DNA from: Cystobacter ferrugineus
GTDB lineage: Bacteria; Myxococcota; Myxococcia; Myxococcales; Myxococcaceae
NCBI RefSeq assembly: GCF_001887355.1
Contig: NZ_MPIN01000027.1
Span: 1-64,000 of the forward strand
Length of the DNA: 64,000 nucleotides
Direction of reading: 5' to 3'
The position numbers and the translations under genes were made by a program. The notes under the pieces are model-generated. The model was not told the origin of the DNA. It did not search any database and saw nothing but the letters and a program-made list of their open reading frames with translations. How positions within the stretch are numbered: position 1 is the stretch's first letter; each line of letters opens with the position of its first letter. Positions 25,201 to 34,035 of the stretch are shown here, one piece after another.

Positions 25201-28200
25201 GCAGTTCGGTCAGCGCACCGGACGAGGAATACGCCATCTCCGTACGCTGACCAGAGGCGTCGACGGTGGAGCGCATCTGTCCGGTGCGGCCGTCGTAGAC
25301 ATTGTTCGCCGTCACCACGCCGTTGGCATCGGTCTGCGTCAGCACCTGTCCGCGGTTGTCGTAGGTCCAGCGCGTCACCTGGCCGAGCGGGTTGGTCTCC
25401 TTGGTCTTGTTGCCGGCGGTGTCGTACTCCCAGCGCCAGAGTTCACCCTCGCCGTTCTCGCGCGTGAGTTCGTTGCCGTACGCGTCGTAGCTGTGCCTGG
25501 TCACCTCGCCCAGCGGGTTGATCTCCTGCGTGATGCGGCCGTTCTCATCGAAGGCGTACGTCGTGGCGTGGCCCAGGCGGTTCTTCACCACCTGCGTGCG
25601 GCCATCCAGGTCGATGGTGTATTCGATCCGGCGTCCTTCGGCGTCGACGTGCGCGACCATGCGGCCGTTCTCGTCGTACTCCGTGCGCGCCGCGCGGATG
25701 CCGCGCGGATCGACGATGTCCTGTAGGTAGTGCGACCAGCGGCCTTGCAGGTAACCGTAGGTCGTGACGTTGCCGCCCTGGTCGACCGACGCGGACAGAT
25801 CGCCGACGAAGTCGTAGGTGTAGTCGATGAGGTTGCCGTCGGGCAGCTTGATCGTGGCGATGCGTCCGGCGCTGTCGCGGATGAACTGCACGCCCACGCC
25901 GCTGGAATGCAGGACGCCGTCGCGCGTGTAGGTCAGCGTGTTGCCGTCCAGGTCCGTGACGCGGCGGATGCCGACGCCCTGGTGCACGTCGTAGCGGATG
26001 CCTTCCTTGGTGGTCAGCGCGTAATCGTTCGGATCGGCCGGGCCAATCTCGCCCAGGTCGATCAGCTGGTTGCCCGCCAGGCGCACGTTGCCCAGCGTGG
26101 TCTGTTCCAGCTTGGACGTCGTGCCCGGCAGCGCTTCGAACGCGATCTGCACGTCGATGTTGGGCACCAGGAACTGGCATTCCGGCATCGCCTTGGCGCG
26201 GAACTTCTCCAGCTTTCCGTCCGGCAGCGCGACGGTGACGATCGGGTCGCCCTGCGGCTGCACGCACCAGTTGCTGAAGAAGCCATCGCGGTACTCGTTC
26301 AGGCTCCAGCCCTGGCCCACGGTGCGCGATTCGTGCACGCGCACGTTCTGGTAGTCCACGCTCCAGCCGTAGCCGAAGTCTAGCTTCTCGTGGCTGCGGC
26401 GGGTGTCGTAGGTGCGCGTGACCGTGATCGGCAGCCCCATCAGCGGGATCGACACGTCCTCGAAGCTGAGGCTGAAGTGGCCCAGCTTCATTTCGCCTTC
26501 GACCACGATGTTGCTGAAGGCCTTGGCCTGATGGCCGGCGCGATCCCAGGCTTCGAGCACGACCACGTACTGGCCGTTGAGCAGGCGCGTGGGATCGAGC
26601 TGGCCGAGCGCACCGGACACCTCGGTGTCACCGCTGGACACCTGCCGCGAGGCGGTGCCGCCGCGGTCGATCAGGTAGAGCTTCCAGCCGGCCAGGTCGG
26701 CATCCTGCACGGTGCCGGTGACGGTGGTGGGCGCGGTGACGACGGCGTCGTCGGTCGGCGCGGTCAGCGTGAGCGTCGGGCCTTCGCTGCTGCTGGCATC
26801 GAGCACGAAGAACTCGCCGATGGCCTGCGCGGTCTCCGTGCCGTCACTGACGGTGGCCTCGAGCACGTGGCGTCCGAGCACCGTGGTCTTCACCAGCGCG
26901 AGCAGGTTCGCATCGACCGGCACGAGCGTGCCATCCATGCGCAGTTCCACGTTGACCTGCGAACCGGCGTTGAGCGGCTGCACCTGCACGGTGACCACTT
27001 CGTTCGGTCCGACCTGCGCGGGCGACACGTCGAGCGTGGCGCTCAGCGCCAGGCCGTCGACCACGCGCAGCGACCAGGCCTGCTCGGTCCACAGCGCGCC
27101 GTCGCTGACGCGCACGCGCACCGGGAAGTCGCCGGCCTGCGTCGGCTGCCAGTCGATGCGGCCCGTCTGGGCGTCGATGGTCATGCCGGCCGGCGCCCGC
27201 GGGAGGCTGTAGGCCAGCAGGTCGCCGTCCGGATCGCGTGTGAGCACGTCGTAGCGGTAGGCGCGGTCGATCTTGGCCGACGTCGCTGGCGCGCTCAGGA
27301 TCACCGGCGCGCCGTTGTCGCCGCTGCCCTGTTCGGTGACTTCCAGCGTGAACGTCTGCCAGGCGACGCCGCCGCGGCCATCGTTCACCTGCACCTTCAC
27401 CGAGTGCGTGCCCAGCTGCGAAAGCGCCGGCGTCCATGCGATGGCGCCGGTGTCGGCGGCGATCGTCATGCCCTGCGGGCGTTCGAGCAGCTCGAAGGCC
27501 AGCGTGTCGCCGTCGGCGTCGCTGGCGGCGACGGCGTAGGCATAGGCCTGGCCGAGCACCGCGCGCGGGTTCGGCGCGCTGGTGATCCGCGGCGCGCGGT
27601 TGGATGCATCGTTGACGAAGACGGTGAAGTGCTGGCGCGACCAGCCGCCGCGTTCGTCGCGCACTTCCAGTTCGAACGCCTGCGCGCCCAGCTGCGAGGC
27701 GTCCGGCGTCCATCGCACCGTCGAGGCCGGGCCGACCTGCGCGCCAGCCGGCAGCGTATTCCACACGAACGCCAGCACGTCGCCGTCCGGATCGATGGCG
27801 GTGGCGGCGTACTCGTACGACTGGCCCAGCGTCATCGACAGCGTCGGCACGCTGGTGATCGACGGCGGGTTGTTCGGAGTGGCGTAGACCTTGATGGTGA
27901 AGGGCTGCTCGGCGCGCGCGTTGCGCTCGTCGATGGCGACGACCTTCACCGGCACCGGTGCGGCCGGGGCGGTGTTGGGCTGCCACAGCACCGTGCCGGT
28001 GCGCGCGTCGATCTGCATGCCCGTCGGCGCGCCTTCGAGCACGTAGCGGATGCGCTGGCCTTCCGGATCGATGGCGCGCACGTCGTAGCGGTAGAACTGG
28101 TTCACGGTCGCGGCCGTCACCGGGGTGGACTCGATCACCGGCGGTTGGTTGGGCTCGGTCGACGCGGTCACGTCCACCGTCCACGACTGCTGCGTGGCGT

Positions 28201-31200
28201 TGCCGTTGAGGCTGCGCGCGGCGATGACGAAGCTGAAGCGCCCCACCTGGCCCCAGCGCGGCGTCCACAGGAGCTCGCCGGTGCGCGGGTTGAGAGTGGC
28301 GCCATCCGGCGTCGTGCTGAGTTCGAACGTCACCACGTCACCCAGGTGCGGCGAGCTCGCCGTGGCCTGGTAGCGGTATGCCTGGTGTTCGATGGCGTTG
28401 CGCGGCGCGGTGCCGGTGAGTGTCGGCGCGAGCATGCGCTCGCTGACCGCGACCACCCACGTTTGTTGCGCCTCGAGGCCGCCGTGGTCACTGACGGACA
28501 CGCCCGCGACGCGGCCCGCGGCCACGTTGTTGCCCACCTCGCACTCGGCTTCGTCGGCCGCGGTGACGATCACCGCCGTGACGTCGCCAGCGCCGACGGC
28601 GTCCGGCGTCGTCGCCAGTTGCGCCGGCACGCTGCGGCCCGGTGCCAACGTCGGCACGGCGACCTTGCCCAGCAGCGTGCCGCTGCCAGCATCGCCGCGG
28701 TAGAAGGCTACCTCCAGCGGACGGCTGGATTCGGTGCCGCGGTTGTTGACGTCGGCGGTGAGCGTCAGCGCCGCGCCGTTCTGCGCACCGTACGGCGCGG
28801 ACACGCGCAGGTCGGGGCGGAACACCGTCGCCTGGGCCACGCTCTGGCGTCGGCCCTGCACGTACAGCGGCTGGGGCAGGCGCGAGGTGTCGGCCGGATT
28901 CGGCTTGAGGTCGGCGCGGATCTGGTCGAGCGCGAACGCGCTCTGGTGCAGCACGCGCGAGGCGGCATGCCACGGCAGGGTGCTCGAGCGGTAGGCGCGC
29001 AGCGCGTTGCCCTCGCTCAGCAGCAGTGTCGCGTTGCCGTCGCCGTCGATGTCGGCCAGCGTCGGCGTGTGGCTGTGGTCGCTCATGCCGGCGAAACGCC
29101 ACAGCACCGCGCCGCTGCGGCCGGCGATCATCTGCACGTAGCTGGGGTGGGTGGTGAAGATTTCCAGCTCGCCGTCGCGGTCGATGTCGGCCGCCATCGC
29201 CGCGCGGAAGTTGTTCGCGGACCAGTTGGTGGCGCCGCTGATCTCCCACATCGTCTCGCCCGCCGCGATCGAGTGCAGGCGTCCGGACGCGGCGAGAAAG
29301 ATGTCTTGCGTGCCGTCGTTGTTGAGGTCGGCCACCAGCAGCGGGCCGGCGTTGCTGATCTGCGCGGTGCGCAGCCAGACGAGGTTGCCGTCCGGATCGA
29401 CCAGGCTCAGGCGGTAGCCGCGGTTGGTGTACTCGCTCACCGCGATGTACGGGCGCGCACTGCCTTCCAGCGCCACCGGCGCGTAGAACGCGAAGTTCAC
29501 CGTGGCATCGACGGTACTGGGCAGCTTCTTGCGCAGCGCGCCGTTGGCATCACGGATCTCGCCGCGGTAGATGACCTCGCGGCGGCCGTCGTTGTCCAGG
29601 TCGATGGCCAGTGCGTGGCCGCGGTTGTCCGTACCCACCGGGAACTGCCACTTCAGCAGGCCGTGGGCGTTGTAGACCGACGGGCCGACGAGGATCTCGG
29701 CCAGTCCGTCGCCGTCCAGGTCGCTCACGCTGATGGCGTTGTAGTCCAGCGACGTCGTCGTGATCGGCGCGTTGCTGACCCACAGCGGCGTGCCGTTCGA
29801 GCGCAGCGCGACCAGATAGCGCTGGCTGTCGACGAACAGGATGTTGACCTCGCCCTCGCCGGTGAGGTCGGCCATCGCCGGCTGCACGTACCAGTCCGGC
29901 GTACGCTGGTTGTAGCTCCACAAGGTCTCGCCCGTGCGCGCGTCGAACGCGTGCAGGCGGCGGTTGGAGACGGTGGTGTCGGTCCAGGTCACGGCGACCG
30001 CCGCGACGAGGTCGTTGGAGGTGAGCTCACCGTCCAGGTCGGTGTCGACCAGTGGGCCGACCAGCGGCTGCGTCGGGAAGCGCACGCGGCTGTTGGTCCA
30101 GCGCACGCTCGGTGCGAACTCCCCCACGGATGGATCGCGCGCCAGGCAGAACGGGTTCTGCGCCGCCATCGCCGCCGGGTAGGCGGAAGCGACCGATGCG
30201 GCCGGCCAGGTCAGACGGCCGGTCGCGGTGTCGATCGTCGCGCCAGGCGGCACCACCGTGCCCTTCCACGCGAACTGCTCGAGCACGTTCACGTCGGAGA
30301 CCGACGGCGAGTACGAATAACTGCTGCCCAGCGTGGCCTGCAGGCCGGGTGCGCTGGTGATGCGCGGCGCCTGGTTGGGCAGATCGCCCAGCAGCGTGTA
30401 GACCTGCAAGTCGTAGTTGCCGTGCTGGTCGCGCACGCGCAGCACCACGCGCTCGCTCTTGCCGGCGAACGCCGCCGGCACCTGCCAGCGCACCACGCCG
30501 CTGGCCTCGTCGATGGCCAGGTCAAGCGGACCGAGGAAGACGTCGTAGCGCAGCTGCGAGGACGGCTCGGCCGTCACCTGCGTCGCGTACTCGTACAGCG
30601 TGCCCTGCACCGCGCGGCGCTCGGGCTCGGACATGAAGCGCGGCGGCAGGATCGCGGCGTCGACGGTCAGCGTGAAGCTCTGTCGCACTTCGGCGCCGGC
30701 GAGATCGCGCGCGATCACTTCGATCGTGTGCGTGCCCTGCTGCGAGACGTCGGCGATGAAGGTCACCTCGCCCGTGAGGCGGTTGATCGACATCCCGATC
30801 GGTGCGGCGCCAAGCGACCAGGCGACCGCGTCGCCGCGATCGGGATCGAGCACGGCCGCGCGGTAGACGTAGCGTCGGCCGACGCCGGTGGTGGATTCGG
30901 GCGTCGAGGTGAACACCGGCGCCTGGTTCTGGTCGACGACCTGGACGGAGAAGCCCTGCTCGTCGCTGAGTCCACCGCGGTCGCTGACGCGCGCGCGCAC
31001 CCAGGCCGCGTCGAGCGTGTTGTTGTCGACCGCGCACTCGGTGACCTGCTGCGACACCTCGATGCGCGCGCTCAGGCGCTTGGGGTCCGGACCCGTCGCG
31101 CCCCACCAGGGCACGCTCAGGTGAGTGATGGCGCCGGCGGCCAGGTCTGGCACGACCTCCAAGGAGATGAGCTGGTCGTCGGCGAAGACCTGCACGACCA

Positions 31201-33691
31201 CCGCCTCACCCACCGCGGCCAGGCCGCGGTTGCCGATGTCCAGTTCCACCGTGTCGCCGTTGGACTGCAGGCCGTGGATGTAGACGTCGGGCAGGTTGCG
31301 CGTGGGCAACTGTTGCAGGATTTCCTGCACCTTGATCTTCAGCAGCGCGTTGGTGAACGACTGCGCCACGCGGCCGCCGTCGCGCAGGACTTCGATGTCC
31401 CACGCGGCGCCGCCGGTCTCCAGCGCGAGCTTGACGTAGTCGCCGATGGTGTTGCCGTCGCCGCCGTACGCGCTGGCGTTCAGGCAGGTCTGGAAGCCGC
31501 CGCGGCCGTCGGCCTTGTAGCCGACGCTGTGCTGGCCCAGGCCCAGCGCGGCCGAGCCGTCGCCGCACTTGAAGCGCGCGTTGACCACCGCGTTGAGTAC
31601 GGCCTTGCCGGCCTGCATTTCGGCCAGCAGCGAGGCGTAGGTGATCGAGGCATCCGTGTTGTCGCGGTCCTCGTCGGTCACCAGGATGATGTTGCGCGCC
31701 GCCGTCTCGCGCAGCGGATACTGCGTCACCGCGTGGTGCACAGCGCGCCAGCCGTCCTCGGTGCCGCTGCCGCGCAGGCGAAGCTGGGCCGATGCGGTGA
31801 TGAACTGCCGGTAGTCGCCCATCGGTTCGGTACCGACGTTGATCGGCAGCGGCACCGGGTCGTAGGCCAGCAGGCCGTAGCGGTTCGGCACGGCGCCATC
31901 GCCGACGCCGTTGGTCATCAGGTGCGCTTCCAGCGGCGCGGCGAAGTCGGCCAGCCACTCGTGCTCGCCGGACATCGAGCCGGATTCGTCGACCACGACC
32001 ACCACGTCGGCCGCCGGCGCCAGACTGCTCACGCGTTCGCCACCGGCCATGCACATCGTGTTGGGCTGGCGGTTGTTGCCGGCCCAGCCGGCGGCGGCGA
32101 TCGCGGCCGCGTTCCAGCGGATCTCGCCGGTGTCGGCGGCGATGGTCATGCCCTGCGGCTGCTGAACCAGCGAGTGGGTCAGCACGTCGTTGAGGTCGGG
32201 ATCCTGCGCCTGCAACGCGTAGAGGTAGCCGTCCAGCTCCGGCGCGTCGAGCACGGCGGGACTGACGATGGACGGCGGGCGGTTGCTGCGTTCGACCACG
32301 AGCACGAACGATTGCGCATCGCTCGCACCGGCGCGGTCGGTGACGGCCACGGTGACCGGATGTTCGCCGGCCTGGTCGGCGCCGGGCTGCCAGTCGATCA
32401 CGCCGGTGGCGGGATCGATGGACATGCCAGCGGGCGCGGCGAGCAGGCTGTAGGTCAGCACGTCGCCGATGTCGATGTCCTCGGCGGTCACCGGGTAGCG
32501 ATACGGCGCGTTGTCCGCGGCGAGCAGCGGCGCGGTGCTGGTGATGCGCGGCGGATCGTTGACCGGCGTGACGGTGATGGCGACGGTGGCGACGGTGGAA
32601 TCCAGTTCGCCGTCGTTGGCGCGGAACGTGAGGCGGTCCGGGCCGTGGTAGTTGGGATTTGGCGTGTACACCAGCGCCGGCGCGGTGCCGGTCAGCGTGC
32701 CGTGCGTCGGCGCGTCGACGACGGTGTAGGTGAGTGCGTCGGACTGCGGATCGGTGGCGGTCAGCGTGAGCGGCAGCGCCACGTCTTCCGGCGTGGTGAC
32801 GGTGGCGTCCTTGGCCACCGGCGCCTTGTTGAAGCAGCGCCTGGCGCCGCGGTATTCGTAGCTCAGCCAGCCATTGCCGGTGAGCTGGTATCCGCGCAGG
32901 CGGATGACGGCGAAACGATCGACGCGGTAGGCGAACTTGCCGTTCTGGACGTTGCCGCCACCGTGGCCATGGTCGTCGTCGTGATGACCGCCCTTGCCGT
33001 GGTCCTTGTCCTTGCCGTGCTTGTGGCCTTTGCGGTCGCAATCCTTGCCGTAGTCGTGGTCGTCGTCATCGTCGCAGTGATTCTTGCCGTGCTTGTGGCC
33101 TTTGCGGTCGCAATCCTTGCCGTAGTCGTGGTCGTCGTCATCGTCGCAGTGATGGCCGCCGCCCTTCGTCGCGCGGTCGTACACCGGCACGATGATGTCC
33201 TTGTCGATCAGCGCATCGAGGTTGCGGCGCACGCTGGAGGCGTTCATCGAACCCGACGCACCCAGCACCCAGTCGCCGGCATCGAGGCGGCGATCGCGCG
33301 AATCGTAGGGATTGCGGTAGGTGTCGCTGTCGCCCGGTGGGCGCAGGCTTTCGGCCAGCGTCGGCGCGCTCTGGCTGCCGGCCCACGTCAGCCAACCGTA
33401 CTGACCGGCGCCGGTGCCGCGCGGCACACGATCGAACACGGCGCCCGGCTGCGCACCGGAAAGCAGATTCGCGGGAACGGCGATGGGATAGACCGCGCAC
33501 AGTTCGGGTTCGGGCTTGGGACCGCCGTGGCCCGGATGCCCCTTGCCCCAGCCGAAGAAGTCCAACAAGCGATGACCGCCGCCGGAGGCCAGCGCGATGT
33601 CGACCGACAACACGACCAGCGCGATGACGCCGACCAGACCAAAGGTGCGCGTGCGCGCGTGATAACCACTCCGGCCGTGACTGCTGTCCAT
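22256..33691 (-). CDS. Giant secreted Rhs/YD-repeat polymorphic toxin
   Basis: A 3811-residue protein. Start ATG 33691 (MDSSHGRSG) has GGGGAG upstream; an in-frame extension to 34132 runs through the glmS remnant and is not used. Order: signal anchor about 14-35; Asp/His-rich 24-residue tandem repeat 180-227; cadherin-like and He_PIG-type Ig repeats (about 280-540); von Willebrand A domain with MIDAS DESGSMSG near 568; more He_PIG repeats; FG-GAP/VCBS-like repeats (about 1210-1565); a CARDB-like segment near 1650; further He_PIG repeats to about 2230. Then come an Rhs N-terminal block near 2400, dozens of YD repeats (about 2580-3465), and the Rhs core LFAGEQLDPNLGFYYLRARY (about 3578) ending DPSGYFG, the usual toxin cleavage site. 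The last 170 residues are a variable toxin domain with D3765, D3779 and K3781 arranged like a PD-(D/E)XK nuclease (inference). Confidence 0.93.
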   Translation of the reverse strand: MDSSHGRSGYHARTRTFGLVGVIALVVLSVDIALASGGGHRLLDFFGWGKGHPGHGGPKPEPELCAVYPIAVPANLLSGAQPGAVFDRVPRGTGAGQYGWLTWAGSQSAPTLAESLRPPGDSDTYRNPYDSRDRRLDAGDWVLGASGSMNASSVRRNLDALIDKDIIVPVYDRATKGGGHHCDDDDDHDYGKDCDRKGHKHGKNHCDDDDDHDYGKDCDRKGHKHGKDKDHGKGGHHDDDHGHGGGNVQNGKFAYRVDRFAVIRLRGYQLTGNGWLSYEYRGARRCFNKAPVAKDATVTTPEDVALPLTLTATDPQSDALTYTVVDAPTHGTLTGTAPALVYTPNPNYHGPDRLTFRANDGELDSTVATVAITVTPVNDPPRITSTAPLLAADNAPYRYPVTAEDIDIGDVLTYSLLAAPAGMSIDPATGVIDWQPGADQAGEHPVTVAVTDRAGASDAQSFVLVVERSNRPPSIVSPAVLDAPELDGYLYALQAQDPDLNDVLTHSLVQQPQGMTIAADTGEIRWNAAAIAAAGWAGNNRQPNTMCMAGGERVSSLAPAADVVVVVDESGSMSGEHEWLADFAAPLEAHLMTNGVGDGAVPNRYGLLAYDPVPLPINVGTEPMGDYRQFITASAQLRLRGSGTEDGWRAVHHAVTQYPLRETAARNIILVTDEDRDNTDASITYASLLAEMQAGKAVLNAVVNARFKCGDGSAALGLGQHSVGYKADGRGGFQTCLNASAYGGDGNTIGDYVKLALETGGAAWDIEVLRDGGRVAQSFTNALLKIKVQEILQQLPTRNLPDVYIHGLQSNGDTVELDIGNRGLAAVGEAVVVQVFADDQLISLEVVPDLAAGAITHLSVPWWGATGPDPKRLSARIEVSQQVTECAVDNNTLDAAWVRARVSDRGGLSDEQGFSVQVVDQNQAPVFTSTPESTTGVGRRYVYRAAVLDPDRGDAVAWSLGAAPIGMSINRLTGEVTFIADVSQQGTHTIEVIARDLAGAEVRQSFTLTVDAAILPPRFMSEPERRAVQGTLYEYATQVTAEPSSQLRYDVFLGPLDLAIDEASGVVRWQVPAAFAGKSERVVLRVRDQHGNYDLQVYTLLGDLPNQAPRITSAPGLQATLGSSYSYSPSVSDVNVLEQFAWKGTVVPPGATIDTATGRLTWPAASVASAYPAAMAAQNPFCLARDPSVGEFAPSVRWTNSRVRFPTQPLVGPLVDTDLDGELTSNDLVAAVAVTWTDTTVSNRRLHAFDARTGETLWSYNQRTPDWYVQPAMADLTGEGEVNILFVDSQRYLVALRSNGTPLWVSNAPITTTSLDYNAISVSDLDGDGLAEILVGPSVYNAHGLLKWQFPVGTDNRGHALAIDLDNDGRREVIYRGEIRDANGALRKKLPSTVDATVNFAFYAPVALEGSARPYIAVSEYTNRGYRLSLVDPDGNLVWLRTAQISNAGPLLVADLNNDGTQDIFLAASGRLHSIAAGETMWEISGATNWSANNFRAAMAADIDRDGELEIFTTHPSYVQMIAGRSGAVLWRFAGMSDHSHTPTLADIDGDGNATLLLSEGNALRAYRSSTLPWHAASRVLHQSAFALDQIRADLKPNPADTSRLPQPLYVQGRRQSVAQATVFRPDLRVSAPYGAQNGAALTLTADVNNRGTESSRPLEVAFYRGDAGSGTLLGKVAVPTLAPGRSVPAQLATTPDAVGAGDVTAVIVTAADEAECEVGNNVAAGRVAGVSVSDHGGLEAQQTWVVAVSERMLAPTLTGTAPRNAIEHQAYRYQATASSPHLGDVVTFELSTTPDGATLNPRTGELLWTPRWGQVGRFSFVIAARSLNGNATQQSWTVDVTASTEPNQPPVIESTPVTAATVNQFYRYDVRAIDPEGQRIRYVLEGAPTGMQIDARTGTVLWQPNTAPAAPVPVKVVAIDERNARAEQPFTIKVYATPNNPPSITSVPTLSMTLGQSYEYAATAIDPDGDVLAFVWNTLPAGAQVGPASTVRWTPDASQLGAQAFELEVRDERGGWSRQHFTVFVNDASNRAPRITSAPNPRAVLGQAYAYAVAASDADGDTLAFELLERPQGMTIAADTGAIAWTPALSQLGTHSVKVQVNDGRGGVAWQTFTLEVTEQGSGDNGAPVILSAPATSAKIDRAYRYDVLTRDPDGDLLAYSLPRAPAGMTIDAQTGRIDWQPTQAGDFPVRVRVSDGALWTEQAWSLRVVDGLALSATLDVSPAQVGPNEVVTVQVQPLNAGSQVNVELRMDGTLVPVDANLLALVKTTVLGRHVLEATVSDGTETAQAIGEFFVLDASSSEGPTLTLTAPTDDAVVTAPTTVTGTVQDADLAGWKLYLIDRGGTASRQVSSGDTEVSGALGQLDPTRLLNGQYVVVLEAWDRAGHQAKAFSNIVVEGEMKLGHFSLSFEDVSIPLMGLPITVTRTYDTRRSHEKLDFGYGWSVDYQNVRVHESRTVGQGWSLNEYRDGFFSNWCVQPQGDPIVTVALPDGKLEKFRAKAMPECQFLVPNIDVQIAFEALPGTTSKLEQTTLGNVRLAGNQLIDLGEIGPADPNDYALTTKEGIRYDVHQGVGIRRVTDLDGNTLTYTRDGVLHSSGVGVQFIRDSAGRIATIKLPDGNLIDYTYDFVGDLSASVDQGGNVTTYGYLQGRWSHYLQDIVDPRGIRAARTEYDENGRMVAHVDAEGRRIEYTIDLDGRTQVVKNRLGHATTYAFDENGRITQEINPLGEVTRHSYDAYGNELTRENGEGELWRWEYDTAGNKTKETNPLGQVTRWTYDNRGQVLTQTDANGVVTANNVYDGRTGQMRSTVDASGQRTEMAYSSSGALTELRRPLGAVSTFAYDAQGNKTRETDAAGHVVRYAYDTMGRVLSESRDVQGADGNPRTLVTRYEYDAKGRRTAVIDPRGNTVRVEYNAIDKESARIDANGHRTEMDYDASGNLVETRFPDGTRERLGYDAENRQVTRVGPDGGLTEKVYDAAGRLTETRHPDGSVTRSAYDKAGRQLSRQDGRGNLTQFAYDDAGRVSVVTDARGKSTVTTYNPDGTQASVRDALGRTTKFVHDAAGRLVETIHPDTTTSDADNPRSRITYDALGRKASQTDEMNRTTVFEYTVLGQLAAVVDADGKRTTYVYDALGNKLQQTDALGRTTRWTYDDAGRVTSRTLPGGQAEFSQYDANGNLTVTSDFNGAITTHRYDAMNREVEVRHSDGSGTSTTYTASGQVATATTAAGTTVYGYDAADRLVSIRQPDGIEIGYAYDAAGNRVRMTTAQQDIAYGYDELNRLSTVTRGGATTSYAYDDVGNRSAVQLPNGNRADYVYDVRNRLRTLFHRTATSAVLLGLTYTVDASGLRTQVVESGSGATRTVVYQYDALKRLKREQVTDSTRGNRTTDWTYDAVGNRLTQVRVKAGVTRTTTYTYDANDRLEQEVASDGSVVQYLYDANGSLIERNDGTGQSLFGYDGAGRLVDAVTPASVMTYVYDANGIRQSQTVNGVTTRFVVDPVAEHDQVIEEHSGGRSVLYLTGDERIARSEGTQTDYLHLDGLGSTRLLSTAAGAATDRYWYEAFGETESHTGTSDNAFLFAGEQLDPNLGFYYLRARYMDPRSGRFVSLDPYPGESTDPVTLHKYLYANSAPTYYVDPSGYFGVASIGNIGLSMNLQGITRVGTAQGGRIVMRQVLFGKPPESLGLVGELVLDAMVKSVMDLVGMGDFPNKGAAGTAAHQRLKARLADVAKELRKLNYHGITVVAEPFADDDGEHSGKGRKGSVGIDVLVQYKGDNVLGLDLKIGKGYSKGGIRKRRSYFGDVVQVHIDVLPR
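33011..33153 (-). repeat. 72-bp tandem repeat coding an Asp-rich motif
   Basis: Two near-identical copies in tandem with a 72-base period (33011-33082 and 33083-33153), encoding a 24-residue unit with CDDDDDHDYGKD and KGHKHGK. A shorter, diverged Asp/His/Lys stretch follows in the protein. The unit is in frame and suggests recent duplication. Asp/His-rich repeats on secreted proteins often bind Ca2+ or other divalent metals (inference). Confidence 0.85.
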
Positions 33692-33840
33692 GTCGCTCTC
33701 CCCAGAGCACCAGGGCCGAAGCCCGGTTCCTTTCAGGTCACTGCCGCCCGGTCGCGCCGGGACGCGTACGGTACTACGCAATGTCCAAGCAATGTCCAAG
33801 GGAGAAAAGTCTGCCTTCCTGTCATGCGAAGGCGGCGGCG
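33692..33840 (-). promoter_or_regulatory. Leader of the Rhs gene, between glmS remnant and rhs start
   Basis: 149 bases. It holds the Shine-Dalgarno GGGGAG just upstream of the Rhs ATG, a small hairpin CCCGG-TCGCG-CCGGG at 33747-33761, and a direct repeat CAATGTCCAAG at about 33779-33800. The hairpin could end transcription from the donor's glmS. No clear promoter hexamers were recognised. Confidence 0.4.
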
Positions 33841-34035
33841 TTATTCGACCGTCACCGACTTGGCGAGATTGCGCGGCTTGTCCACGTCGGTCCCGTGCGC
33901 GAGCGCTGCGTGATAGGCGAGCAATTGCACCGGGATGGCGTGCACCATCGGCGCCAGCACGCCGACGTGGCGCGGAGCGCTGATCACGTGCGCGCCTTCG
34001 GACGGGCCGAACTCGCTGTCCTCGTCGATGAAGAC
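33841..34035 (-). pseudogene. glmS: 3' fragment of glmS (glucosamine-6-P synthase), foreign type
   Basis: The minus strand encodes the last 64 residues of GlmS with an intact stop: from VFIDEDSEF through [19 protein letters not shown] to [17 protein letters not shown]. This is the strongly conserved C-terminal tail of the isomerase domain and is closest in feel to gammaproteobacterial (Xanthomonadaceae-like) sequences. Upstream of the VFIDED codons, similarity to GlmS stops abruptly, so about 545 residues are missing and there is no start. It lies 150 bases before the Rhs gene on the same strand, as if the Rhs locus sat just downstream of glmS in a donor genome. Confidence 0.88.

Noticed and set aside
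26390-33913. A 2507-codon open frame on the plus strand opposite the Rhs gene, and other very long plus-strand frames there
   Set aside because: It is the mirror of a repetitive, GC-rich coding sequence. The protein is His/Arg/Ala/Val-rich with no domain, and the minus strand has clear Rhs, vWA and FG-GAP motifs plus a proper start and ribosome-binding site.
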